Source: Lineus longissimus
Lineage: Eukaryota > Nemertea > Pilidiophora > Heteronemertea > Lineidae
Reading direction: 5' to 3'
Length of the DNA: 64,000 nt
Assembly (NCBI RefSeq): GCF_910592395.1
Contig: NC_088314.1
Span: 17,953,998 to 18,017,997, forward strand
The position numbers and the translations under genes were made by a program. Below are positions 33,984 to 44,393 of the stretch, piece by piece (position 1 is the stretch's first letter; the number at the start of each line of letters is the position of its first letter). Under the pieces are notes generated by a model, which searched no databases, was not told where the DNA came from, and worked only from the letters and a program-made list of their open reading frames with translations.

Positions 33984-35683
33984 TTAAGAAATAGCCTCCT
34001 TCCGTTCCTTGGCTTCTTCAAGTTTTCTCTTTTCATCCTCGAATCGTTTTCTCTCGCTTTCTACGACAGAGTCCATGTCCTGAAAATATAAAGAATACAG
34101 TGAATTGCAAAATTTTCCAGGGCACCTTTCCCAGGACAGGCCACCTCGGCAAGTTGGAAAGCCTGCCGTATTCTCGGCAAGCTTGGGAATCAATTTTCCA
34201 GGGTGAAACTCCACATCAAAGTCAAAGCATAAGAAGGGTAAATCACATAACAGGTCATTATAAAAGATTCCTTCTTCATGATTTCATGACTGTATGATTT
34301 TATTATAAGGTTCAAATTATACAAACTCAAATTGCAGTAAGTAGACATGCCTCTCTGCCGTACTGAACTTCAAGCAGTATTGCCCCTGTAGCCACTCCCG
34401 TGCATTGTCTGGAAGCGGAGCAATGGCAACACATTGAGGATCGAGATGCCTTTCTCCTTCTGCCGAAAATCAGATTTGATTTTCTTAAAAGTAATCGTGT
34501 AAACCCCTTTATTTTCGTGGCCCTATATGTTCCCAAAAACATAATTTTCCAATTCTGCGTTCATTTATTTCCACAAATGACTGCATATTCCAATGATAAA
34601 ACGGAAACACATTCAATTGTATCCTCTTGTGAAAATGTGGAAATAACCGGTTTACGGTATCTAGTTTGTTTACACTTTATCTTCTCCTTTCTGTTGACAT
34701 TTGTATGAAGCTTAACGCAAACATATAATTTGTCAATGACCATTTTCCAATTTCTTAATAACCTATGGGCAACGAAAAAAATTAATCAATATTTCATCAA
34801 ATAGGAAAATCATATATTGAGTTTTCTTCTGAGATAAGAGATGATGGAGCAAAAAATATGGATGCAATTGTGATGTTTTGACATTTGCAAAGAATTTTTA
34901 ATATCGAGCGGAAAATATCATGAGTTGATCTTTGGACAAATGTCAAAAGAAGGAGGGACTGTCTTACAGGAGATTACAGACAACAGGTAATATTGAAATT
35001 TTATGTTTTGCATTTGGTAAAAGGGATGTTTATGATAAAGATGACAATGATATTGCCTTTTTTTAAAGCGCTTTTCCATGTTTTTCTGTTCAAAGTACTT
35101 TTGGATACCATACTATAACTATATATTGCCCCGGTCCCACAGAAATCAATCGGGGGTTCAAGGCACAACCAGAAGGTGCTTACTTGAACTTGACCAGTAG
35201 CGGAACAATGCACTGACCAGGCCAGGAGTCGAACCCACGACCTCTTGATCATGAGGCCGACTTTCTTCCACTGCACAACCGCTGCATGACGATGTCTAAT
35301 TGCGCTATCCCCTTCACACATTTTCATTCAAAACGTTTGTAAAACGGTTTTTAGTGGGGAAATTCCTTGGTCTACAATACTTAATCTATCATTTTGAGAA
35401 CGAACTTAGTCAGAAGCATGAAGAAAAATGTCTTCTCACCTCCAGAGGTTTGTAGAACATCATTCAAAACGTTTGTAAAACGGTTTTTAGTGGGGAAATT
35501 CCTTGGTCTACAATATTTAATCTATCATTTTGAGAACGAACTTAGTCAGAGGCATGAAGAAAAATGTCTTCTCACCTCCAAAGGTTTGTAGAACGTGTGA
35601 ACAACCTGAGCACCAGCAAACATGGTGAGGAGAGCTGCTCCGGTAAATTTGAGATATGTCGGCCACGTTACACCAGCTGGCAT
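33984..35683 (-). CDS. UQCC6: BRAWNIN / UQCC6 (C12orf73 homologue), complex III assembly microprotein, 67 aa
   Basis: Coding exons are 35683-35576 and 34079-33984 (stop TAA at 33984-33986). The donor is GAG|GTGAG and the acceptor TTTTCAG|GAC; both are phase 0. The N-terminus reads MPAGVTWPTYLKFTGAALLT and continues MFAGAQVVHTFYKP, closely matching the start of human C12orf73/BRAWNIN (MPAG, TYLK, MCAGAEVVH, YYRP). The C-terminal half is a charged helix rich in E, K and R. The human protein is about 71 aa, so length agrees. In vertebrates it is an inner-membrane mitochondrial peptide needed for assembly of respiratory complex III. The single hydrophobic stretch at residues 12-28 would be the membrane segment. 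The start codon lies 40 nt after the SMIM4 stop in the same exon, so translation probably occurs from a shared mRNA. The ATG has A at -3. A 136-bp tandem duplication covers the donor site. Confidence 0.93.
34600..35290. other. BRAWNIN intron content
   Basis: The intron (34080-35575) is AT-rich. It holds the SINE at 35102-35290 and the duplicated donor segment, and I see no other exon in it. Confidence 0.5.
35102..35290 (-). mobile_element. tRNA-derived SINE, family 3, minus-strand copy
   Basis: The reverse complement gives GTGCAGTGGAAGAAAGTCGG and GTGGGTTCGACTCCTGGCC, matching the family 3 copy at 24683. It lies in the BRAWNIN intron. Confidence 0.72.
35325..35596. repeat. 136-bp tandem duplication spanning the BRAWNIN donor site
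   Basis: The segment starting CATTCAAAACGTTTGTAAAA occurs at 35325 and again at 35461. Each copy carries a minus-strand TTCTACAAACCT plus a donor GAG|GTGAG. The real donor is at 35575; the second donor, at about 35439, follows a 20-nt relic of exon end. Confidence 0.85.
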
Positions 35684-35723
35684 CTTGCCTCACGCAATAC
35701 AGTAGATGAAACTAAACCAATCT

Positions 35724-36550
35724 TCAATTCAGCTGTTCACTTCTGATGATTTTCTCAGCTTGCTTTTTCTTGTAAGTATTATCTGAAAAGATATTGAAAC
35801 GTCTTTCAGGCAAGAAGTAGTATTGGATTTAAAAGGATAACTGAACAGCCCTATGAAATGTAAATCACTTGGTAAGGACTTGTGGCCCCCATGTCCTAGA
35901 TGCAAGGCAAGGCCACATCAACAGAGGATCTCGTTTACAGGCTGATGGCATAATTGACCTTTTTGAAAATGCTTGTTATGTTTGGGCACTAAACACTTGT
36001 GCGCTTCACCTGGAACAAAGGGTCACACTGGCTTATGGCATTTACCGAAGTCAACTTCTAAGGCCTTCTGACGTGTTCTGAGTGAGAGCATGTATTCGAA
36101 TTGTTTTGCCTCTGATATTCATCTTCTTCGAAAAGGCGTAGGCGTAGGTGATATACCGCCAGTAAGTTTTCGGGTAAAAATGGGATACCTGACATTATGT
36201 ACTCAACCGGTTTAGTTAAATCAGCCCAACCTAAATTTCAGAGCATCCTTGTGTAGGGCATACTGTCTGCAGTATAGTCACCGAGTATTGACTATTGTAT
36301 TATGAATGATGATGCATACATACATACATACATACATAGGCCTACATACAGTGCATTTCAAGGTGAATACACGTAGCAGACAGCAATTTTGATGCTTACA
36401 AAAGTTGACTTCTCCGGCGTGCCAATTGATCATAGAAAATTCTAGAGCTGCTCCAAGGAAGAAGAAGAATGGCATAAACCTATAAAGGCCAAATCTTTCC
36501 TTTCCTGGCCACTTTTGGAGGAGTTTTTGTATATTTGAACTTCGCCGCAT
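35724..36550 (-). CDS. SMIM4: SMIM4 / UQCC5, complex III assembly microprotein, 69 aa
   Basis: Coding exons are 36550-36400 and 35782-35724 (stop TGA at 35724-35726). The donor is T|GTAAGC; the acceptor is TTTTCAG|AT, giving a split Tyr codon. The protein contains QKWPGKERFGLYRFMPFFFF, then LGAALEFSMI, then GEVNFYNTYKKKQAEK. Human SMIM4 has the same order (a VPGKQRFGIYRFLPFFF-type core, a short membrane helix, a TFYDVYRRK-type end) and is 70 aa long. The family acts at the mitochondrial inner membrane in cytochrome b/complex III assembly. The hydrophobic span at about residues 25-41 is the single membrane helix. The last exon continues without a splice site into the BRAWNIN start codon 40 nt downstream, so both proteins are expected on one transcript. 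The -3 base is G, a moderate start context. Both internal ATGs (residues 26 and 40) are in the SMIM4 frame. Confidence 0.93.
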
Positions 36551-36560
36551 TTCGAAATTT

Positions 36561-36590
36561 TCAAGACATGGGCGCAGCCATCTTGCTAAT
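36561..36590 (-). promoter_or_regulatory. Upstream ORF and YY1-like motif in the SMIM4-BRAWNIN leader
   Basis: On the minus strand, AAGATGGCTGC at 36584-36574 resembles a YY1 initiator-type motif. If transcription starts upstream, its ATG (36581) opens a 6-codon reading frame (MAAPMS) ending in TGA at 36561-36563, just before the SMIM4 start. Such motifs often lie at transcription starts of housekeeping and mitochondrial genes, so it may mark the start itself. Confidence 0.45.
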
Positions 36591-36965
36591 TATATAACCT
36601 TAGTCAGCCGTGTCGGAGTCGTTGATTGGTCGAAACATTAAATTGATTATATTTTAAGCCAATCAGATTGATTCTTTTGAAATGCTCAGTGTTTAGATGA
36701 ACACAGACTTTTAAATGGACAAAGCCTTCACACCTTGAGATTTTGCTTAGATTTAACGGGCTGCATGTGCGAAGATTGGAATTCAATTGTCACTAGGAGA
36801 AACAGGTACATCTATACGTTGTAATGGTGTAAACTTTTTGAAAATCGGGCTCATAATTTTGCGTGAGTTGGTGTCCCAAGATCAGCAATTTTTGGCCTGC
36901 ATCTCTTGCCTGGGCTGGTGCATGTGCATGTAATCTGATTCAATGCATGCTGTGCTGTGGGCTAT

Positions 36966-37196
36966 ATGGCTTCACGTGTACTACAAGAATACACGTTGAC
37001 TGTTCAGTCGGATGGTTTCGATACATCATTTCTAAAGCCCGAACGACTTTACAATCCCCCGTTCACTGCCCAAAAATTGAAAAAAGGTCGTTGGTTGACT
37101 ATAAAGTATAAAGAAGCACCACTGTTTAATGGATTTATTGTTGAATGCGATCAAACTACCCCTACGTCATTTCCGATCGGGGATTGTAAATGTTAA
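36966..37196 (+). CDS. Unrecognised 76-codon open frame
   Basis: From ATG at 36966 the frame reads MASRVLQEYTLTVQ and later PERLYNPPFTAQKLKKG and RWLTIKYKEAPLFNGFIVEC, ending at TAA... TGT TAA near 37196. The composition is mixed and protein-like, unlike the satellite frames nearby. It lies about 0.4 kb from the SMIM4 start in the opposite direction. I recognise no family; it could be a small gene, an exon or a transposon remnant. Confidence 0.25.
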   Translation: MASRVLQEYTLTVQSDGFDTSFLKPERLYNPPFTAQKLKKGRWLTIKYKEAPLFNGFIVECDQTTPTSFPIGDCKC

Positions 37197-37524
37197 CCCC
37201 AAAGTCTAACGATTGACATCGAATGGTTGTTGGAAATGACTGAGCTTTTTTGGCGGATTTGTGTCGGAACGCGAAAGGTTTTATATTTTCTTAAATGATT
37301 TGGCCAAATGCCAGCTCTGCTAACATCGCTATGCCTGTGCCTATGGACATGATGGGCACTGATCAGTCATGCGTTTCACCTGGAACAAAGGGTCACAGCA
37401 GCTTATGACATTGTCCGAAGTTTGCATAGGCCTTCTGACGTGTCCTAGGTGTGCGCATTAGTTTTGTTTGGGCCCTGTTGTCGAAAAGATCCAAAATTAT
37501 AATATCATGCACTTGATCTCATTT

Positions 37525-37745
37525 GTGACTCGCTCTACCAAAACTAGGCGCTTGTCGCATCTGAACTTGACAGGTTGATACGGACTTGTTGTTCATTTCC
37601 CTATTGTAGACCTTTTGTGAAATCTATTACAAACTGATTTGGTCACATTTCACAAAAGGTCTACAATAGGGAAATGAACAACAAGTCCGTATCAACCTGT
37701 CAAGTTGAGATGCGACAAGCGCCTAGTTTTGGTAGAGCGGGTCAC
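37525..37745. mobile_element. MITE with 4-bp target duplication, copy C (near-perfect palindrome)
   Basis: 221 bp flanked by ATTT at 37521-37524 and 37746-37749. The two arms of about 99 bp are complementary with about two mismatches, around a short loop. The outer words (GTGAC, CTTGTCGCATCT, CTTGACAGGTTGA) are those of the left end of copies B and D, so this copy is a left end facing itself. Confidence 0.85.
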
Positions 37746-37966
37746 ATTTATTTCATCACCTTTTCCCTGGAATCGGAACATGATGGCTTTGCGATATTTA
37801 TAGCGAATGGCGACATACAAGATTTTAGTTTGAATCCAAGGATGCCCAAGAAGCATAGCATCTAACTAATGGCACAGTAATTCATCCCTGAAGTACTTTT
37901 GTCACTAAGAGCCCTTAGGAGATCACTGCAGTGTAAGAAATGATTTGTAACAGGCAAAACAAAAAT

Positions 37967-38161
37967 GTGACCCGCCATGACAAAATGAGTCGCATGTCGC
38001 TCTGAGCTTGACAGGTTGAGACAGACTGGTTGTTTATTTCACTATTGTCTGCCTTTTGTAAAATCGGAGCATATCAATTTCTTCTATTAATATTATGTTC
38101 TGGTGTCATTTTAGGCTCATTTTCTGTGCGACATGCGACTCATTTTGCCGTGGTGGGTCAC
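37967..38161 (+). mobile_element. MITE with 4-bp target duplication, copy D
   Basis: 195 bp from GTGACCCGCCATGAC to GTGGTGGGTCAC, flanked by AAAT at 37963-37966 and 38162-38165. Closest to copy A (2474). Confidence 0.85.
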
Positions 38162-38635
38162 AAATATGGATTGGGAGGAATTGTCAGGATACTGATAGTA
38201 GTCCTTGAAGAAAAAAATTCTTCAATTCTTTTTTATTCAAATCTCAGGTTGCATAAAACAATGATAATAATAATTATCATGACAATAATATTGCATAATA
38301 ATAAATATACTGACAGCCCCCTCCCAGTTCTCTATTCGGTTCTCTTCTCCATTATCGCACACTCCTTTGAAATATTCCGACTGCGCTGCATTAGTTCTGT
38401 TAGTTGATGTATTCTACAAAAAAGAATAAAATTAATTTTCTTTCTATTCCGACTCCATTACGCGAATTTCTGATTCCCCGTTTTCCATTAAATGCATATG
38501 GTCACCATGGCAACAAGCATTGAAATTATTGCTCTAGGTGTTATGTAAGTTTCTTTACCAGTTTGTTTATTATCATTAAAATGATGGATGTAACTTTTTT
38601 AATATTCACTTTGTAACCCTGTGGTGAGTTGATTG

Positions 38636-38890
38636 TACTCTAAGTTCTAGAACCTTAGGGGTAGTTCAGCCTTGTCAACATTTCATAAGTCCAAAGGGTA
38701 CTGTAGGAGGGAGGGGGTAGAAACCTTTATACTCTCTCTGTGGTGAGTTGAGAGGGGTGGTTTTGCCTTGTCAACATTTCACAAGTCCAAAGGGTACTGT
38801 TGGAGGGAGGGGGTAGTAACCTTTATACTCTCTCTGTGGCAAGTTGAGAGGGGTGGTTTAGCCTTGTCAACATTTTATAAAGAAACCAAA
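38636..38890 (+). repeat. Minisatellite, ~115-bp unit, 2-3 copies
   Basis: The unit contains GGTGAGTTGAGAGGGGTGG, GCCTTGTCAACATTT and AGGGAGGGGGTAG. It abuts the SINE fragment at 38893. Confidence 0.7.
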
Positions 38891-38892
38891 AG

Positions 38893-39043
38893 GTACGCCA
38901 GGAGTTTTAGCTCCTTGAAAGCCACGCCGGTTCATCCAGAAATACAATCCTGGGTTGTCCCCGGGATCGTCCCCGGGATCGAACCCGGGCCTTTTGCATG
39001 GTAGCCAGCAGTCTTAAACAACTAGGCTATGATTGAAGCTCCC
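38893..39043 (-). mobile_element. SINE family 1 head, minus strand
   Basis: The reverse complement contains CGGGTTCGATCCCGGGG and GATGAACCGGCGTGGCTTTC. A short internal duplication (CCCGGGATCGT repeated) sits at the B box. The 3' half is missing. Confidence 0.75.
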
Positions 39044-39449
39044 CGTGAGTACAGTAATTCTACACCATTGTGAACCCTTTGTAGGCCTACCTGACATGCC
39101 TGAAACAACAGTCACACAAGTCTGTACAAGACATTTCTAATAAATATTGAACTTTCAGGTGTTTGTTTACCTTCTCTTGCGTTTGATCACTGGTCTGAAT
39201 AGTAATGCTTACATAAACAAGACAATAGAAACTGTTTGATGAATGCCAAATTGCAAATATTTTCATTTTCTTTCGTTGAAAGACTTCAAAGGAAGAATTT
39301 CATATTTTCACTTTTGGTTGATTTTTATAGAAAATAGTGTAATTGCTGTAAATTGGACTTTGTATAATTTAATTGAAAATTCTAATAAGAAAAAGAAATG
39401 TGCCTCAGTGATTAGTTTGTGTAGCATGCATTTTTTTTCTGTGACGGGA

Positions 39450-39574
39450 TGTGGACAATGGTTTTGGGCCCAAAGTGGTTGTTTGCATTCAATTTGACCT
39501 CTCTAATAAGGACACCTCTCTATTAAGGACAGCATTTGTCAGTACGAAAGGTGTCCTTAATAGAGAGGTTATAC
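39450..39574 (+). mobile_element. pogo/Tigger-like MITE, 5'-truncated
   Basis: It contains the inner family words (TGTTTGCATTCAATTTGACC, CTCTCTATTAAGGACA) and the right end GAGAGGTTATACTG followed by TA. The left end is missing. Confidence 0.7.
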
Positions 39575-39931
39575 TGTACTTGTAGTTGTACATTTCGGTT
39601 GCTGCCATACCTTGTCGGACACTACATGTGACGCTGATGATTGATTCACCAGCACAGGATGACCTCCACCGAGATTGCCTCATCTTTCCTTTGAATGCTG
39701 ACATCATTTGCATAATAATTGGCGCTGCCAGATTCATCATAGTAGTTACTCATCCAGCGGGAATTGAGATGCTTTCACTAGACTGAAGTGATGCTGGGAT
39801 AGATTTCCAATATACCGCTGGTACTGTGCTGATTGGGAAATGAATTGTTGCAAAAAGATACAGGCGTACATGACTACCGGTACATGAACTAGCTATGTAA
39901 AATGGTTAGGGGAAAGAAAAAGGCCCATGTA

Positions 39932-40269
39932 CAGAAGAACATCCCTTAGCAGATACCTCTCTATTAAGGACAACCTCTCTATTAAGGACAACCTCTCTAT
40001 TAAGGACAACCTCTCTATTACGGACAACCTCTCTATTAAGGACAACCTCTCTATTAAGGACAACCTCTATTAAGGACAACCTCTCTATTAAGGACAATCT
40101 CTCTATTAAGGACAACCTCTCTATTAAGGACAACCTCTCTATTAAGGACACAAGTTTTGGTCCCGAGTTTGTTGTTTCCATTCAATTTGACCTCTCTAAC
40201 CAGGACACCTCACTATTAAGGACAGCACTTGTCAGTCCTTAGGGTGTCCTTATTAGAGAGGTTTTACTG
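39932..40269 (+). mobile_element. pogo/Tigger-like MITE with amplified 18-bp core
   Basis: Ends are CAGAAGAACATCCC and TTTTACTG, with TA on both sides. Inside, CTCTCTATTAAGGACAAC repeats about ten times (39956-40150), whereas typical copies have one or two. The growth explains the element's larger size and the open frame on the minus strand. Confidence 0.8.
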
Positions 40270-41036
40270 TATATTAAAAGACTGGCTGGTCCAGAAATTT
40301 GGAAAAAGGGGGCACAACTCCGGCCAGAAATCCCTGAAGGTCCAGGTGGTCTGGGAGCCCTCCCCAAAAGTGCTAATCATGCGTTTGCCAGGCATCTGAA
40401 GGCTAAAAATAGAAGTAGCTAATTGTTTCTTGAGGAGAGGCAAACTGAAAAATCGTCCTCCCAATGAAAAAGGCATCCTGAAATCTTAGAATCCAAGTTG
40501 AGTGCGTACCTCGGAGGAATCCATGCTCTCTTCTCAAAACATTTGATTTAATTGAAACCACTCATTAATGATTACAATTAACATTTGCTGATTATAAATG
40601 AATTTATATGCCCTCACTGTCGACTTAATCTCATTTCTATTATTGGCTATACTTGCCTGAAGCATGAGAGGCTGGATGTTGCTGCTATGAATTCCATGTC
40701 TACTGATGACTTCATTATCTCCCATTCATAAAGTCTATTCTAACCCGAGTTGGCCAGATGCATGTACACATATTGTATGTAAAATGCATGTGTTTGTATT
40801 GACGATCGCGACCAAGTTATACTGGCGTCTACTCTGCGCTGTATTAATAAACACAGATCACATGATTGATCACATGTCTTTGAGATGATTGCTTAGTGTG
40901 GATCTTGTTTATTTTAGCCAACGAATTGATGAGAATTAGTGCTGGCGAAAAAAGGTCTTGTTTGATCTTATCAGATCTGGAGTGGAATGTTGCATTTTCG
41001 TTGCAGTACTGTACAAGTCGACATCGTTATGATATA

Positions 41037-41236
41037 CAGTGGAACCTCCCTTAGCGGACACCTCCCTATTAAGGACAACCTCTCTAATAAGGACAACCTC
41101 TCTATTAAGGACACTAGCTTTGGTCCAAAGTTGGTTGTTTCCATTCGATTTACCTCTCTAATCTGGACAACTCTCTATTAGTATTAAGGACAGCACTTGT
41201 CAGTCCCGAGGGTGTCCTTAATAGAGAGCTTCCACT
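41037..41236 (+). mobile_element. pogo/Tigger-like MITE
   Basis: CAGTGGAACCTCCCTTAGCG at the left with TA before it; the right end is degraded (GAGAGCTTCCACTA). Three partial 18-bp core repeats. Confidence 0.78.
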
Positions 41237-41744
41237 ATATTGAGAAAATTGGGAAATGAGTACAGCCAGTATTTTCAAAATTGTTGAGTTTGTGTTGCAA
41301 GATTATATTATGCAATGTTCAGGTCAGGACTTGGCACCAATTTTCATATTACTGGGGTAGATCAAGCTGAAAGCTCCCTGCAAACTAGCAATTCGATTGC
41401 TGCGACCTTCTACAAATATTGCATGCAGCAAAAATTGCATGTTTTGGATGATTGCAGTGAGTCTGGCAGTTGTTTGTTTGCAGTGAATAATCAGCAATGG
41501 CAGCAACCCGCAATCAATCGAGGACTACCGGCCATTTTCAAATCACACCATTTATGTTACCTGTCTTCATAATGGCACATTTCCGTTGATAAAGATTCCG
41601 TGTTTCCGGGGAATGTTACTCAAATGGTGGGTTGGAAGAACCGCGAAGTCAAAATATTTCAAACTGCGGTCGTCATCTACGGAACTTCAACTTTATAGGC
41701 CTGCTGCATGGTTGCTCAGCATCAACAGTAGTAGATACTGCTGG

Positions 41745-42150
41745 TATCAATAGCTGCGCTTACACCACGAAATATTGGTGGACCAATTGCACGTACACCA
41801 CCACATTGCCGCGACAAATTGGTTCGGCAATCTATTGCCGATACAAATTGCCAGGCGAATTTGTCCCACCAAGCTTGATGGTCCAAATTCGCCCGGCTTG
41901 TTAAAAGCTCGGCTTTGTCGTGGTGTACGTGCAAATGGATCGGCAATTAGCTAGTTAGATGGTTCGGCTCCAGGCGGCGTTTTCGAAATAGTGCTTTCTG
42001 CTTATTGTTTGCTCGCCATCTGTAGCTGGATTTTATAACTAGCTGCAGCGCTGGTGTAAGCGCTTGGTGGATTTTCGATGGTGCGGCATTGGTTCGCGAA
42101 CCAAGATTGGTGGTCCATTTTCAGGTGGTGTACGTGCGGCTAGTGACATC
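41745..42150. mobile_element. Inverted-repeat element with CACGTACACCACC words
   Basis: GCACGTACACCACC at about 41788 is mirrored by GGTGGTGTACGTGC near 42126, with further copies of the word inside, including the complementary GTGGTGTACGTGC at 41920. It is probably a MITE. Boundaries are approximate. Confidence 0.45.
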
Positions 42151-42481
42151 AATATCTGCACATGATCTTGATTACATCTACCATGACTTGTATGCTGTCA
42201 TCATCATCCAGCACATCATTTCTCCATTCTTTTGATGCACAATTCCTGCCTGTCACTAGCAGTTTTACCATTCTCCACATGTATGCATTATCTCAGTCCT
42301 TTTAAGAGGAACTTCAGTTTCTATCAATTTTGTTTTTATCAGAGGCTGGCTAATGTAATCAAACTTTCATTCACTGATTCAGTTCTGTGGTGTGGGAGTC
42401 ATTCGGTATTTTGGATTTCCTGATCGAGTCTCAGGTGATTCTGCGACTTGCAGTTACTTCAGGGTTGTCTGTCACTAACAT

Positions 42482-42602
42482 GGGCTGATATTTATAAAAG
42501 ACTAGTAAATGCTTTTACTTTAAACTTCATGTACATTTACACTAGCCATCTCTGTAGAAAACTGTAGTAAAAGCATTTACTAGTCTTTATAAATATTAGC
42601 CC
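42482..42602. mobile_element. Hairpin MITE (same family as 30287)
   Basis: GGGCTGATATTTATAAAAGA at the left and the complement of GGGCTAATATTTATAAAGAC at the right. It is almost identical to 30287-30404 along the whole length, so both moved recently. A third, diverged copy is at 62523. Confidence 0.8.
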
Positions 42603-43291
42603 TGCTAGTGCTATGCCTTATTGATATCATTTGAGGGGGGATGTGCCTTCTTATTCTGGTATCTCTGCATTGTCACCACTTTGAAGCTTTCTTTCAATTT
42701 GAAACGGACGTAAGAACAAAATCGTCGTTTGACGGCATATTTTGAATAATCGGTCATGAGAGTGAATTGTGGTTGTCATGAACCAGCCGGCCAGGTAAAA
42801 TTTTGTCGACTTAAAAAAATTGGTTTCGAATGGTGACACCCTGATCAAGGAGAACCTCCCCACTCATGTTCGCCTGACCTGATCTATTGGAATGCTAGAG
42901 TATCTTGCCTAAAAATGATATGTTTTTCTGTGCATTCCCCAACTTAATACCAGCAATAATGGCTGATATTGTATAAACACTGCATCAGACACAGTCGTCA
43001 ACTCACATTTTTGATTGAGCTCCTTTCGACTGCCTTTGACAACAAAACTCTATTATCAATCCAATGATGAAGTAGAAAATAGAAAATCGTAAAAAGTGCG
43101 CGAGCAAGAAAAAAATGTCGTAAATGGCAACGTTTCATAAAAAAGGAGCATTTTCTAATTAATCTTTCCATGTCAGCGAATATCAAAGGGACCAAGATGC
43201 ACCTGTATTGACGGAGAGGCTTGTCTCCCGGGAGTGTTCAGCTTTTCATTCGCTCCGGGGATGAGTCAGGTCTATTGAGTCAAGTGTGTGT

Positions 43292-43790
43292 ATTCCATCT
43301 TAGCTTGGAGTGTCATTTCTGTGCATCAGTCTGTAGGATTGCACTGGTATTTTGGGCAAGTTAGGGTGATGCAGTTGAAGAGGGGTACTCCATCTTAGCT
43401 TGGAGTGTCATTTCTGTGCATCAGTCTGTAGAATTGCATTGGTATTTTGGACAAGTAAGGGTGATGCAATTGAAGAGGGGTACTCCATCTTAGCTTGGAG
43501 TGTCATTTCTGTGCATCAGTCTGTAGAATTGCATTGGTATTTTGGGCAAGTTAGGGTGAAGCAATTGAAGAGGGGTACTCCATCTTAGCTTGGAGTGTCA
43601 TTTCTGTGCATCATTCTGTAGAATTGCATTTGGATGTTAGTCAAGTTAAGGTGATGTAGGTGAGGAAGTGTATTTCATCTTATTTTGGAGTGTCATTGCT
43701 TTATAAAATGTATATCATTCTCTAGTATTGCATTGAGACTTTGGGCAAGTTGAGTTGATGTAATTGAAGAAATGCATTTCATCTTAGCTT
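43292..43790 (+). repeat. Minisatellite, 95-97-bp unit, about 5 copies
   Basis: TCCATCTTAGCTTGGAGTG occurs at 43292, 43389, 43484 and 43579, with decayed copies after. Confidence 0.85.
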
Positions 43791-44180
43791 TGACTGTCGT
43801 TGCTGTGCATTCTGTGCAGTGGTTGTATTTGGGCATCGGTGCAAGTTAAGGTGACTTTTGTTGTGACGTGCTTGGCGCGTCTCATCTTTTGTTGAACTGT
43901 TGTCAGGCGCAGATCCAAGGGGTGTGCACTACCCCCTAATTCTTGAAAAATCTTTGGATTTAAATTTTGGTGAGAAATGCAGCGATGCCCACCTCTTTCT
44001 GGCTCCTCTATCCCCCTGGTTATAGATGTGCAATGTTGTGTCTGTACGATAGGTTCAGGTTGGAATGACCCTATGGTAAAGTACATTTTGATGTCTTGCC
44101 AACTAGAACAAAATGGCGGTAGATTGTGGTGGTCTGAGCGTATCTTGATATCCTATTTTCATGAAATGGCCTTTCATGTA

Positions 44181-44360
44181 CAGTAGAACCTCTCTATTAA
44201 GGCACCCTCGGGACTGACAAGTCTTGTCCTTAAATGATAGAGAGGTATCCTGATTAGAGAGGTCAAATTGAATCGAAAAGGCCATTTGGGACCAAAACAA
44301 GTGTCCTTAATAGAGAGTTTGTCCTTAATAGAGAGTTGTCCTCTAGGGGAGGTTCCACTG
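44181..44360 (-). mobile_element. pogo/Tigger-like MITE, reverse orientation
   Basis: CAGTAGAACCTCTCTATTAA to GGGGAGGTTCCACTG with TA on both sides. It sits 33 bp from another copy in the opposite orientation. Confidence 0.82.
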
Positions 44361-44393
44361 TATGTATTTTCAATCTACATGTATGTACATGTA

